NCBI GenBank assembly: GCA_017446155.1
Contig: JAFSRI010000021.1
Coordinates: forward strand, 1-39,153
Length of the DNA: 39,153 nt
Reading direction: 5' to 3'
DNA from: Clostridia bacterium
GTDB lineage: Bacteria > Bacillota > Clostridia > Oscillospirales > CAG-272
The notes beneath the pieces were generated by a model. It had not been told where the DNA came from. It saw only the letters and a list, made by a program, of their open reading frames with translations, and searched no databases. Positions 32,110 through 39,153 of the stretch are shown here, piece by piece; within the stretch, counting starts at the first letter, position 1, and the number at the start of each line of letters is the position of its first letter. The position numbers were made by a program, and so were the translations under genes.

Positions 32110-32553
32110 ATGGATATAAACGAAAAAGAATATAAAGAATACTGTAAAAAACACGCAAAACACTCGCCGCTGATCAAAGATACACTCATGGCGTTTTTGT
32201 TCGGTGGACTTATCTGCATGGCGGCGGAAGGTTTGTTTGAATTTTATTTATATATCGGAATAGCCAAAGAAATTGTGAAAACGCTGGTGCCTATAACACT
32301 GATATTCCTTTCTGCGCTGACGACCGGTATAGGAATTTATGACGACCTTGCAAAAATAGCCGGTGCAGGAACGCTTGTTCCGATTACGGGATTTGCAAAT
32401 GCGGTCGTTTCACCCGCCATCGACGACAAAAGTGAGGGAATGATAATGGGTGTAGGTGCGAAAATGTTCACTATTGCGGGACCGGTTATCGTTTACGGGG
32501 TGTTGTCATCGGTTATATATGGGCTGATATATTGGTTTGTCGGGGTGATTTAA
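32110..32553 (+). CDS. spoVAC: Stage V sporulation protein AC
   Basis: A 147-residue membrane protein of the SpoVAC/SpoVAEb family. SpoVA proteins form the channel that moves Ca-dipicolinate into the forming spore and out during germination; SpoVAC itself is reported to be mechanosensitive. Hydrophobic helices lie near 26-46, 56-75 and 115-140, and 'GAGTLVPITGFANAVVSPAIDDKSEG' (in short pieces) is the SpoVAC block. A GGAG site sits ten bases before the ATG; in-frame sequence further upstream contains the deoD terminator. A match to the sigma-G -10 (CATTATA, 32079-32085) lies upstream, but I see no convincing -35. Confidence 0.93.
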   Translation: MDINEKEYKEYCKKHAKHSPLIKDTLMAFLFGGLICMAAEGLFEFYLYIGIAKEIVKTLVPITLIFLSALTTGIGIYDDLAKIAGAGTLVPITGFANAVVSPAIDDKSEGMIMGVGAKMFTIAGPVIVYGVLSSVIYGLIYWFVGVI

Positions 32554-33546
32554 ATGGGAAGGCTTATAAAACTTGAAAATCCGCCGAGGATAAACGGCTA
32601 TGCGTCAGTCGTAGGCAAAAGAGAGCACGAGGGACCGCTTTCGGCAGATTTTGACGTGCATGATAAAAGTGAAAAATTCGGAATGGACACATGGGAGAAA
32701 GCCGAGAGCGAAATGCAGCGAATGGCGTTGAATTTGGCTCTGTCAAAAGCGAAGCTCTCCCCCGATGCGCTAGGCGCAATATTTGCTGGCGACTTACAAA
32801 ACCAATGTGTGGGTTCGGTTTATGCGAGCGAAAACTTTCACACACCATATTTCGGCTTATACGGCGCTTGTTCCACTTTTGCCGAGTCGATAATGTTGTC
32901 GGCGCTTTTTGTTTCGGCGGGTTATTTTGATATTTGCGGCGCGGTGACTTCGTCTCATTTTTGCGCGGCGGAAAGGCAATACCGTTTTCCGCTCGAATAC
33001 GGCGGGCAAAGGGCGCCGACAGCACAAAGAACGGTGACGGGTGCCGGCGCTATGGTGATAGGCGGCGGAAACACGGGTGTAAAAATTACCGAGGTTATGC
33101 CGGGAAGAGTAGTTGACAAGGGAATAAACGACGTAAACAATATGGGTGCGGCGATGGCTCCAGCGGCGATAGACACGATAGAAAGTTATTTTAATGAATC
33201 CGGCAAAAGTCCGACGGAGTTTGACCTTATATTGACAGGCGATCTCGGTGCCGAGGGACATTCCATAACGCTTGAATATCTGCAAAAGCGCGGACTTGAC
33301 ATTGCCGCAGTTTACAGCGATTGCGGACTTATGATATTCAATCGAAAAACTCAGGATATGCATTCGGGCGGTTCGGGGTGCGGATGTTCGGCGTCAGTCG
33401 TGTGCGGAAATATTATGAAAAGGTTTGAGAAGGGAACACTTCACGATATTTTATATATTGCAACGGGAGCACTTATGAGTCCGTCAAGTTTACAGCAAGG
33501 ACTATCTATTCCCGGAATAGCGCATCTTGTCAGGTTGGAGGCATAA
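32554..33546 (+). CDS. spoVAD: Stage V sporulation protein AD
   Basis: A 330-residue thiolase-fold protein; in Bacillus SpoVAD binds dipicolinic acid and is needed for its uptake into the spore. 'GLYGACSTFAES' has the thiolase-type Cys, 'HFCAAERQYRFPLEYG' and 'VTGAGAMVIG' are typical SpoVAD blocks, and 'HSGGSGCGCSASV' is the C-terminal signature. It starts on the base after the spoVAC stop, with GGGGTGA before it, so the two are coupled. spoVAE follows three bases later. Confidence 0.95.
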   Translation: MGRLIKLENPPRINGYASVVGKREHEGPLSADFDVHDKSEKFGMDTWEKAESEMQRMALNLALSKAKLSPDALGAIFAGDLQNQCVGSVYASENFHTPYFGLYGACSTFAESIMLSALFVSAGYFDICGAVTSSHFCAAERQYRFPLEYGGQRAPTAQRTVTGAGAMVIGGGNTGVKITEVMPGRVVDKGINDVNNMGAAMAPAAIDTIESYFNESGKSPTEFDLILTGDLGAEGHSITLEYLQKRGLDIAAVYSDCGLMIFNRKTQDMHSGGSGCGCSASVVCGNIMKRFEKGTLHDILYIATGALMSPSSLQQGLSIPGIAHLVRLEA

Positions 33547-33549
33547 AAA

Positions 33550-33909
33550 ATGATGAAATTTTTATGGTCGTTTTTAATAGGCGGGCTTTTGTGTGCGGCG
33601 GCGCAGGTATTAATTGATAAAACGAAGCTAACGCCCGCAAGAATACTTGTTTTGTATGTGACGCTTGGCGTATTGCTTACGGCTGTTGGCGTTTATAAGC
33701 CGCTCGTTGAACTTGCGGGATGCGGTGCGACAACGCCGCTTACGGGCTTCGGATATTCGCTCGCCGAGGGTGTAAAAAATGCCGTGGATGAAAAAGGCAT
33801 TATTGGCGCGTTTACCGGTGGGCTTACCGGTACTGCGGGAGGCATTACCGCCGCCGTGGTGTTTGGATATATCATAACGCTGATATTCAATGGCAGACCG
33901 AGAGATTAA
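33550..33909 (+). CDS. spoVAE: Stage V sporulation protein AE
   Basis: A 119-residue membrane protein of the SpoVAE(b) family, paralogous to SpoVAC ('GCGATTPLTGFGYSLAEGVKNAVDEKG'-type block, in short pieces). Three to four hydrophobic segments. Together with SpoVAC and SpoVAD it makes the minimal clostridial spoVACDE set, shorter than the seven-gene Bacillus operon. No spoVAF or spoVAB lies here. The gene is the last of the unit. Confidence 0.93.
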   Translation: MMKFLWSFLIGGLLCAAAQVLIDKTKLTPARILVLYVTLGVLLTAVGVYKPLVELAGCGATTPLTGFGYSLAEGVKNAVDEKGIIGAFTGGLTGTAGGITAAVVFGYIITLIFNGRPRD

Positions 33910-34220
33910 ATTGACGATACAAAAGAACGTTCTTTGCCGCGTCTGAATGAATTTGCTTTCCCCGATTTGTACTAAAAACACAAATCGGGGTAATTTATCG
34001 TGGTCAATTAATAAAGGATGCGTTATAAATTTATTGAACAACTCTCATTGTTTATAAAAAAATATTGCATTTCCGTAAAGAAAAATATATAATAATACTT
34101 GCACTTCTTCATTGTTTTACCGATTTTATTCGGATTTTGAAGAGTAGTTTTCGATCAACGACGCCTTTTTGAAAATGTGAATATTGATCGCAAACAAACT
34201 ACATAAAAAGGGATTTGTAT
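33910..34220. other. Intergenic stretch after spoVAE and before the transporter
   Basis: No gene is visible. It holds a perfect 14-bp palindrome (AAAGAACGTTCTTT, 33922-33935), a 10-bp perfect stem with a nine-base loop (33961-33989) that lacks a T-run on the plus strand, the promoter at 34065-34093, and a leader of about 120 bases with weak dyads such as GATCAA pairing with TTGATC (34153-34189). Confidence 0.55.
34065..34093 (+). promoter_or_regulatory. Promoter of the ABC transporter operon
   Basis: -35 TTGCAT (34065-34070), 17-bp spacer, -10 TATAAT (34088-34093). The leader to the ATG at 34221 is about 120 bases. Confidence 0.6.
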
Positions 34221-37217
34221 ATGAAAAGATTAACGTTTGCAAAAAAACTTTTTGCGTTATTCCTTACTGCTGTGTTTGCCGTCATTTTGCTTTCGGGATG
34301 CGGCACCGGCGATAAAGAAGCAATTACATCGTTTTCTCAGCTTGCGCAACCGGGCATAAAGATCGGCGTGTCATTTGACATCGTCGAATACGATCTTTTA
34401 AAAAAAGATTACCCCGACGCGGAAATCATTCCGTACTCAGATAGTCATCTTGCTTATGAAGACGTCGCAAACGGACGTATCGACGCGTATATATATGCGC
34501 GGCTTGAAATGGAAACCGCGATCAAAAACGGAGTGCGCGGAGTTCGCCTTCTTGATGAAAACTACAGTTCAAATACTATCGTCGTCGGCATATCTCCGAA
34601 ATCGTCAATTGCTGATCTTCGCGCCGAGTTCAATTCTTTTATTGACGCCATACGCGCCGACGGAACGCTTGACGATATGTATAACAGATGGGTTGTACTC
34701 GAAAACGGTGTAATGCCGGAAATTAAAAAGGCGGAAAATCCGACGTGTAAATTGAAAGTCGGAACGACGGGTACGGTCATGCCGTATTCGTATTATATCG
34801 GAACAGATTTAAGCGGATACGATATCGAGTTAGCAAACAGATTTGCCGAATGGCTTAATGCAGACATAGAATTTAAGGTATACGATTTCGGCGGTATAGT
34901 TGCTGCGGCGGCTGTAGGAGACGTGGACTGCGTAATGTCCAACCTGTATTTAACGCAGGAGATAAGCGAATCTATCGAGTGTTCCGACCCTCTTTTTAAA
35001 GTGGAAATGACGGCAATGGTGCGCGACACCGGGAAAACGACTCCCATGGTTTATGCTGCGGAATACAGCGATTTTTCCGATCTTGCGGGCAAAACGGTAT
35101 CAATGTTGACCGGTGCGCCGTTTGAAGAACTTGTTTTGAGCAAAGTGCCCAATGTTGGTAAATTTACATTTTTCAATAATAATCCTGACATGGTTTTCGC
35201 ATTGAAAACGGGAAAAACAGACGCGTTTTTGATAAACAACGCCGTGGCAACGCTTGCGGTTAATCGCAACACCGACCTTGCGATGTTCCCGAAAGATTTA
35301 CAGACGGGCGCTTTCGGCTTTGCATTCGCAAAGGGAAGCCCGGAAAGAGACGTTTGGCAGACCGCATACGACTCCATACCAGAAGAAACGAAGCTTGATT
35401 TATGGGAAAAGTGGACTGGTTCCGACGACAGTATTAAAATCTTGCCTGAGCAAAATTGGCGTGGCGCAAACGGAACTGTTCAAGCCGCTGTTTGCGATAC
35501 GCTTGAACCGATGAGTTATATGGATGACGGCGGGCGGTTCGTTGGGTTTGATATTGAGATGATCTTGCTGATAGCCGAAAAGCTCGATGTTCATGTGGAG
35601 TTTATCGGAATGGAGTTTTCCTCCGTTATGTCGGAAGTTCAATCCGGTAAGGCACTGATCGGGGCGGGGTCTATAATCGCAACGGACGAAAGAAGAGAAT
35701 CGGTTGATTTTATCGATTATTACCCTGCGGCATTTTCGCTTGTCGTTCGCTCTGTTCCCGTTGAGGCAAATACTTCAAAAACGCTTGAAGATATGTATCG
35801 CGCCGATATCGGAGTGCTGACAGGATCAAACTTCCCGGAACACGTTAATCATGCTTTACCGGAAGCTAAACTTCTGTATTACAACACTTTGGCGGACGAG
35901 ATCAACGCGCTGAAAAAAGGTAAAATCTCTGCCGTCGCGCTTGACGAACCCGTTGCGCGAAATATCATGGCGCAAGACAGCAGCGTAACTATGATTTCGC
36001 AGATACTCGAACCGCTTGATTACGGATTTATATTCTGCAAGTCCGATAGAGGGGAGAAGCTGCGCAATCAATTAAATGAATTTATACTGAAAATCAAATC
36101 CGACGGCACTATGGAATCATTGCAGAAAAAATGGTTTGACAATATATCCGTTTCATCGTCGGATATGCTCGATTATAGACAACTTCCTGATATAAACGGA
36201 AAAATTAGCTTGACAACAATACAAAATCCGCCGTTTTCCTTCATAATTGATGAGCTTCAGTGCGGATACGACATTGAACTGTTTGCATTGTTTTGCCGAG
36301 AAAACGGCTATGCACTGGACGTGACAGATGTCAGCATGGATGCGGTGATACCGTCTATTCAATCCGAGAAGTTCGACGCTGCTTGCTGCGGAATAAGCAT
36401 CACCGAGGAAAGAAAAGAAAGCGTTCTTTTCTCAGAGCCGAATTATTCCGGCGGGACGGTGCTTTTGGTATTGAAAGAACTCGAGGAAAAGAACGGCACC
36501 GATTTCTTTTCTTCGATTAAAGACAGCTTTGAAAAGACATTCATCCGCGAAAACCGCTGGAAGCTTTTTCTTTCCGGAATAGGAACAACGGTGCTGATAA
36601 CGGTTCTCTCCGTTTTGCTTGGCACTTTACTCGGATTTTTAGTTTTCATGATATGCCGTAAGGGAAACAAGGCAGCCAACGTTATAACACGTTTTTGCAT
36701 ATGGCTGATTCACGGAATGCCGGTTGTCGTTCTGCTGATGATATTGTATTATGTGGTCTTCGGCAAGGTAGCCGTATCCGGAACGATTGTTTCAATTATC
36801 GGCTTTACGCTTATTTTCGGCGCAGCCGTTTTCGGTATGTTGAAATCCGGCGTGGGAGCCGTCGATCACGGCCAGACGGAAGCCGCATATGCTTTGGGAT
36901 ATACCGACCGACGCGCTTTTTACCGTGTTATTCTTCCGCAGGCGCTTCCGCACTTTATGCCTGCATACAAGGGTGAAATTACTTCGCTTATAAAAGCGAC
37001 GGCTGTCGTGGGCTATGTAACGGTTCAGGATCTTACAAAAATGGGCGATATAATAAGAAGCCGCACATATGAAGCGTTTTTCCCGCTTATTGCCGTAGCT
37101 GTGATTTATTTTATTCTTGCGGCAATACTGAATTTCATCGTAAACAAAGCAATGATAAATATTGATCCGCGGCGTCGTTCGCGTAAAAACATTTTGAAAG
37201 GGGTAGACGGAAAATGA
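34221..37217 (+). CDS. Multi-domain lipoprotein: tandem amino-acid-type binding domains fused to ABC permease
   Basis: A 998-residue protein. A lipoprotein signal ends at Cys27 ('LLSGC'). Residues 37-158 are the second half of an SBP_bac_3-type domain. Then come two full SBP_bac_3-like domains at 176-400 ('KVGTTGTVMPYSYY...GYDIELANRFAE') and 418-640 ('FVGFDIEMILLIAEKL', 'SIIATDERRESVDF'), and an isolated N-terminal half at 658-752 ('GYDIELFALFCRENG', 'GISITEERKESVLFSEP'). A His/Glu/Gln-type ABC permease follows at 780-985, with the EAA loop 'GQTEAAYALGYTDRRAFYRVILPQALP' in short pieces. This is a single-chain substrate-binding protein and permease for an amino acid or related solute; ligand unknown. 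Ribosome site AAGGGA supports the ATG at 34221. The ATPase gene overlaps by four bases (ATGA). Confidence 0.9.
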   Translation: MKRLTFAKKLFALFLTAVFAVILLSGCGTGDKEAITSFSQLAQPGIKIGVSFDIVEYDLLKKDYPDAEIIPYSDSHLAYEDVANGRIDAYIYARLEMETAIKNGVRGVRLLDENYSSNTIVVGISPKSSIADLRAEFNSFIDAIRADGTLDDMYNRWVVLENGVMPEIKKAENPTCKLKVGTTGTVMPYSYYIGTDLSGYDIELANRFAEWLNADIEFKVYDFGGIVAAAAVGDVDCVMSNLYLTQEISESIECSDPLFKVEMTAMVRDTGKTTPMVYAAEYSDFSDLAGKTVSMLTGAPFEELVLSKVPNVGKFTFFNNNPDMVFALKTGKTDAFLINNAVATLAVNRNTDLAMFPKDLQTGAFGFAFAKGSPERDVWQTAYDSIPEETKLDLWEKWTGSDDSIKILPEQNWRGANGTVQAAVCDTLEPMSYMDDGGRFVGFDIEMILLIAEKLDVHVEFIGMEFSSVMSEVQSGKALIGAGSIIATDERRESVDFIDYYPAAFSLVVRSVPVEANTSKTLEDMYRADIGVLTGSNFPEHVNHALPEAKLLYYNTLADEINALKKGKISAVALDEPVARNIMAQDSSVTMISQILEPLDYGFIFCKSDRGEKLRNQLNEFILKIKSDGTMESLQKKWFDNISVSSSDMLDYRQLPDINGKISLTTIQNPPFSFIIDELQCGYDIELFALFCRENGYALDVTDVSMDAVIPSIQSEKFDAACCGISITEERKESVLFSEPNYSGGTVLLVLKELEEKNGTDFFSSIKDSFEKTFIRENRWKLFLSGIGTTVLITVLSVLLGTLLGFLVFMICRKGNKAANVITRFCIWLIHGMPVVVLLMILYYVVFGKVAVSGTIVSIIGFTLIFGAAVFGMLKSGVGAVDHGQTEAAYALGYTDRRAFYRVILPQALPHFMPAYKGEITSLIKATAVVGYVTVQDLTKMGDIIRSRTYEAFFPLIAVAVIYFILAAILNFIVNKAMINIDPRRRSRKNILKGVDGK

Positions 37218-38314
37218 TAGAACTGATAAATCTTGAGAAAAAATACGATAACGTTACTCCTTTAAAAGACGTAAGCACCGTTATAAACAATGGCGATGTC
37301 ATTTCTGTAATAGGTCCTTCAGGCACGGGAAAGTCTACGCTGCTGCGCTGCATAAATATGCTTGAAAAACCGACGAGCGGACACATATTGATTGACGGAG
37401 TTGATATTACCGATCCGAAATGCGATCTTTCCAAGGCGCGCAGAAAGATGGGTATGGTGTTCCAGTCGTTCAACCTTTTCGGCCATTTGACTGTAATAGA
37501 AAATTTGATGTTAGCTCCGATGGACATCTTGAAAAAATCAAAACAGGAAGCATATGAAACGGGTGTGGAACTCTTAAGACGTGTCGGGCTTGCAGGAAGA
37601 GAACTCCAGTACCCAGAGCAGTTGTCCGGAGGTCAAAAGCAACGAGTTGCGATAGCAAGAACGCTTGCGATGGATCCCGATTTGATTCTTCTCGACGAGC
37701 CGACAAGCGCGCTCGATCCAACAATGGTCGGGGAAGTGCAAGCGGTTATAAGAGATCTTTCCCGAAGTGGGAAAACGATGATGATAGTAACCCACGAAAT
37801 GAGTTTTGCCCGCGCGATCTGCAATAGGGTTTTCTATATGGACGAGGGCGGTATATATGAAGACGGTACGCCCGAACAGATTTTTGATGCTCCGCGGAAA
37901 GAACTGACGCGCCGATTTATACGAAAACTCAAGGTGTTGGAGTTCGTCATTGACAGTCGTGATTTCGACTTTATAGGAGCCGGTACGGAGATCGATCTGT
38001 ATTGTCTCCAAAACGATATAGCGCCTAAGGAAAAATACAATATTCGACTTGTGATCGAGGAGTTGATACAGCAGATTTTGCTGCCAAAGCTGAAGACCGT
38101 GGATATGACGGTAACTGTCGAATATTCACCGAGCGATCAATCGGCAACGGTATCATCGGATTACTGCGGCGAAATGTTTGACCCGCGGGAAAGTGAAAAC
38201 GAGCTCTCGCTTGCACTTTTGAGAAACGCAGCCGATAAAATCGATTATTCATTTAACGCCGATGCCGAAAGGCAAAATCATATCGAAATAAAAATCAAGC
38301 GTTTTAAAGGCTAA
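37214..38314 (+). CDS. ABC transporter ATPase with C-terminal RsbW-like (GHKL) domain
   Basis: A 366-residue protein. Residues 1-238 are a polar amino acid ABC ATPase: Walker A 'GPSGTGKST' (34-42), Q-loop Gln84, signature 'LSGGQKQR' (137-144), Walker B 'LILLDEPTSALDP' (157-169) and H-loop His194. It powers the permease encoded just upstream (ATGA overlap). About 240-366 does not belong to that family: 'EIDLYCLQNDIAPKEKYNIRLVIEELIQQIL' (short pieces) resembles the N-box helix of HATPase_c_2/anti-sigma kinases, and 'DYCGEMFDP' (316-324) followed by 'LSLALLRNAADKIDYSF' resembles the G1 and G2 regions. The N-box Asn is Gln here, so catalytic activity is doubtful. The extension could be a nucleotide-binding or protein-interaction module; its role is unknown. 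Confidence 0.9.
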   Translation: MIELINLEKKYDNVTPLKDVSTVINNGDVISVIGPSGTGKSTLLRCINMLEKPTSGHILIDGVDITDPKCDLSKARRKMGMVFQSFNLFGHLTVIENLMLAPMDILKKSKQEAYETGVELLRRVGLAGRELQYPEQLSGGQKQRVAIARTLAMDPDLILLDEPTSALDPTMVGEVQAVIRDLSRSGKTMMIVTHEMSFARAICNRVFYMDEGGIYEDGTPEQIFDAPRKELTRRFIRKLKVLEFVIDSRDFDFIGAGTEIDLYCLQNDIAPKEKYNIRLVIEELIQQILLPKLKTVDMTVTVEYSPSDQSATVSSDYCGEMFDPRESENELSLALLRNAADKIDYSFNADAERQNHIEIKIKRFKG

Positions 38315-38391
38315 AAAGCAAATAGACAACTTGATGTTATTGACAAAGCATTAAAAACAGTACAAAACAAAAAGAAATTTTGAAAAACCAA

Positions 38392-38420
38392 TTGACAAAT
38401 CGTTAAAAGGACATTAAAAT
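38392..38420 (+). promoter_or_regulatory. Promoter of the small XRE gene
   Basis: -35 TTGACA (38392-38397), 17-bp spacer, -10 TAAAAT (38415-38420). A leader of about 205 bases follows, with several stem-loops. Confidence 0.7.
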
Positions 38421-38472
38421 ATAGTTGAAAAAATGAATAAAAAAGAAAGAAATTTCATTTGAAATTTCGTGA

Positions 38473-38499
38473 GCTTTTTTTTCCGTCAGGAAAAAAAGC
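38473..38499 (+). other. A/T stem-loop in the leader
   Basis: GCTTTTTTTTCC pairs with GGAAAAAAAGC over GTCA, with one bulged base. A further GAAATTTC-ATTT-GAAATTTC inverted repeat lies just before it (about 38450-38469). Confidence 0.55.
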
Positions 38500-38540
38500 C
38501 CCGCAAGGGGTACCCCGCAAGGGGTACCCCGCAAGGGGTA
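38499..38540 (+). repeat. Three perfect tandem copies of a 14-bp unit
   Basis: The unit CCCCGCAAGGGGTA is repeated at 38499, 38513 and 38527 without a mismatch. Each copy is a small hairpin (CCCC-GCAA-GGGG, a GNRA-type loop). It sits in the untranslated leader of the XRE gene. Perfect tandem copies suggest recent expansion or slippage and may alter leader folding. Too few and too short for a CRISPR array. Confidence 0.95.
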
Positions 38541-38561
38541 CGTGTGAAAAATTTGAAATTC

Positions 38562-38593
38562 ACGGGTATCCCGACAGGGGTACCCGTATTTTT
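38562..38593 (+). terminator. Candidate intrinsic terminator or attenuator in the leader
   Basis: ACGGGTA pairs with TACCCGT around a GC-rich inner sequence (TCCCGACAGGGG), followed by ATTTTTTT. It lies about 40 bases before the XRE start codon and after the promoter, so transcripts would have to pass it. This gives it the shape of an attenuator. Confidence 0.6.
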
Positions 38594-38632
38594 TTGCGGG
38601 TGCTCCGAAAATACATACGGAGGTAATTTACA

Positions 38633-38842
38633 ATGAAGGGGTTAAGAACGGTAAGAAAGGCGAAAGGGATGAAACAGCGTGAGGTGTCAAGAGCGACGGG
38701 AATAAAACCGAGCGCATACTCTCATTATGAAAACGGAGTCCGTGAGCCGAGCCTCGCCACACTCGTGAAGTTGTCAGACTTCTTCGGTGTGTCGATACAT
38801 TACCTTGTAACAGGGGAAGAGTTCCAAGCCCCCGAAGAGTAA
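38633..38842 (+). CDS. Small XRE-family DNA-binding protein
   Basis: A 69-residue Cro/CI-type helix-turn-helix protein. 'LRTVRKAKGMKQREVSRATGIKPSAYSHYENGVREPSLATLVKLSDFF' (short pieces) is the whole XRE domain, ending 'VSIHYLVTGEE'. No other domain is present. GGAGG lies nine bases before the ATG. It follows a structured leader with three 14-bp repeats and precedes a pilin-like gene; such small regulators also occur in phages and mobile elements, but no other phage gene is visible. Its targets are unknown. Confidence 0.9.
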   Translation: MKGLRTVRKAKGMKQREVSRATGIKPSAYSHYENGVREPSLATLVKLSDFFGVSIHYLVTGEEFQAPEE

Positions 38843-39028
38843 ATTTCTCATATAACCGCTCGACGACTTTTTGTTTCGGTTGTCGTGCGGTGCCGAGTTT
38901 TCGTTTCTCGATCTGAACTATTGCCGGGTGAAACCGGAATATTCGCCCGAGCAATTTCCGGGGATAGGTCGGGAGTGAGGAAAGCGGAAACGAAGCAAAA
39001 CAAAAAAATTTTAATAGGAGGATCCACT
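38843..39028 (+). other. Structured intergenic region before the pilin-like gene
   Basis: A 186-base stretch without a gene. A long stem (38855-38867 with 38879-38891; 13 positions with one mismatch and one G-T pair) is followed by a CCGG-GTGAAA-CCGG hairpin and other short complementary blocks. I could not match it to a known riboswitch, including the c-di-GMP types often found before pilin genes. Confidence 0.45.
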
Positions 39029-39153
39029 ATGAAAAGAAACAAAAAAGGCTTTACTCTCGTTGAGCTCGTTATCGTAATCGCGGTAATAGCAATACTTGCC
39101 GGCGTTATGATAGCGGTATTCAGCGGAGTAGTAAGAAGAGCCAACGAAAACGC
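39029..39153 (+). CDS. Type IV pilin-like (prepilin) protein, 5' part
   Basis: Only the first 41 codons fit in the window, so the gene is truncated at the edge. The start 'MKRNKKGFTLVELVIVIAVIAILAG' is a classic type IV prepilin: a short basic leader, Gly before a Phe, then Glu at position 5 of the mature chain, then a hydrophobic helix. A prepilin peptidase would cut after the Gly. It could be a pilin, a pseudopilin or a DNA-uptake protein; the rest is outside. TAGGAGGATCCACT precedes the ATG (a strong site). Confidence 0.88.
   Translation, partial: MKRNKKGFTLVELVIVIAVIAILAGVMIAVFSGVVRRANEN

Noticed and set aside
33922..33935. LexA/DinR box
   Set aside because: The Gram-positive box needs four bases between GAAC and GTTC; here the two halves are joined directly.
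38499..38540. Possible CRISPR array
   Set aside because: The 14-bp units are contiguous with no spacers, too short, and no cas gene is near. They are simple tandem repeats.
38843..39028. c-di-GMP riboswitch before the pilin gene
   Set aside because: The conserved core I know for c-di-GMP-I and -II is not present; only generic hairpins are visible.

Overview
The window looks like a chromosomal piece from an anaerobic, endospore-forming, Gram-positive bacterium of the class Clostridia, probably an uncultured gut Oscillospirales or Ruminococcaceae-type organism. The evidence is the spoVAC-spoVAD-spoVAE locus, the single-chain glycyl-tRNA synthetase, a Re-type citrate synthase, Gram-positive surface proteins, strong Shine-Dalgarno sites, and near-consensus vegetative promoters (TTGACA, 16-18 bp, TATAAT, often written TGATATAAT). 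Most of it is core genome with short mobile or repetitive scars: an IS3-family end, a duplicated tRNA end, a decayed tRNA and a tandem-repeat leader. The species assignment is inference; nothing here names a species.

Layout. 1-141: right end of an IS3-family element. 163-2774: a small lipoprotein gene and, divergently, a lone L-fucose isomerase gene. 2847-5182 (minus): membrane-bound XRE regulator, CPBP protease and an Lgt-like acyltransferase. 5268-7211: large Ig-domain surface protein. 7417-10756 (minus): tight operon of lipoprotein, cysteine desulfurase, tsaE, tsaB and rpiB. 11150-12108 (minus): zinc-ribbon protein, a tRNA-like relic, and a small sigma factor. 12389-17501 (minus): Re-citrate synthase, GntR/FCD regulator, aconitase and isocitrate dehydrogenase, i.e. 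oxaloacetate to 2-oxoglutarate for glutamate synthesis, with a promoter overlapped by a perfect palindrome. 17632-17867: tRNA-Gln and a copy of its 3' end plus terminator. 17968-19335: secreted SGNH hydrolase. 19674-19826: tRNA-Met and tRNA-Trp. 20067-21365: pyrimidine-nucleoside phosphorylase. 21501-24461 (minus): PfkB-like pseudo-kinase, ruvX and glyS. 24587-26447 (minus): WecG/TagA glycosyltransferase and a URO-D family protein. 26605-30506: MBL-fold hydrolase, gltX and glnS. 30583-31978: deoC and deoD. 32110-33909: spoVAC, spoVAD and spoVAE. 34221-38314: unusual two-gene amino-acid-type ABC transporter. 38633-39153: small XRE protein and the start of a pilin-like gene.

How the parts work together. 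Nucleoside salvage (pyrimidine phosphorylase, DeoC, DeoD) and fucose isomerisation feed sugars into central metabolism. The citrate operon makes 2-oxoglutarate. GltX, GlnS, tRNA-Gln, TsaB/TsaE and the desulfurase belong to tRNA charging and modification.

The strongest candidate for something undescribed is the transporter at 34221-38314. One polypeptide carries two complete solute-binding domains flanked by two complementary half-domains and then the permease. Its ATPase partner carries a C-terminal domain resembling an RsbW-type GHKL ATPase. Other notable points are a shared Gly-Cys-Gly plus membrane-helix C-terminus on two surface proteins, the duplicated tRNA-Gln end around a GC-rich palindromic insert, a degenerate tRNA upstream of the zinc-ribbon gene, and a leader with three 14-bp repeats ahead of the small XRE gene.
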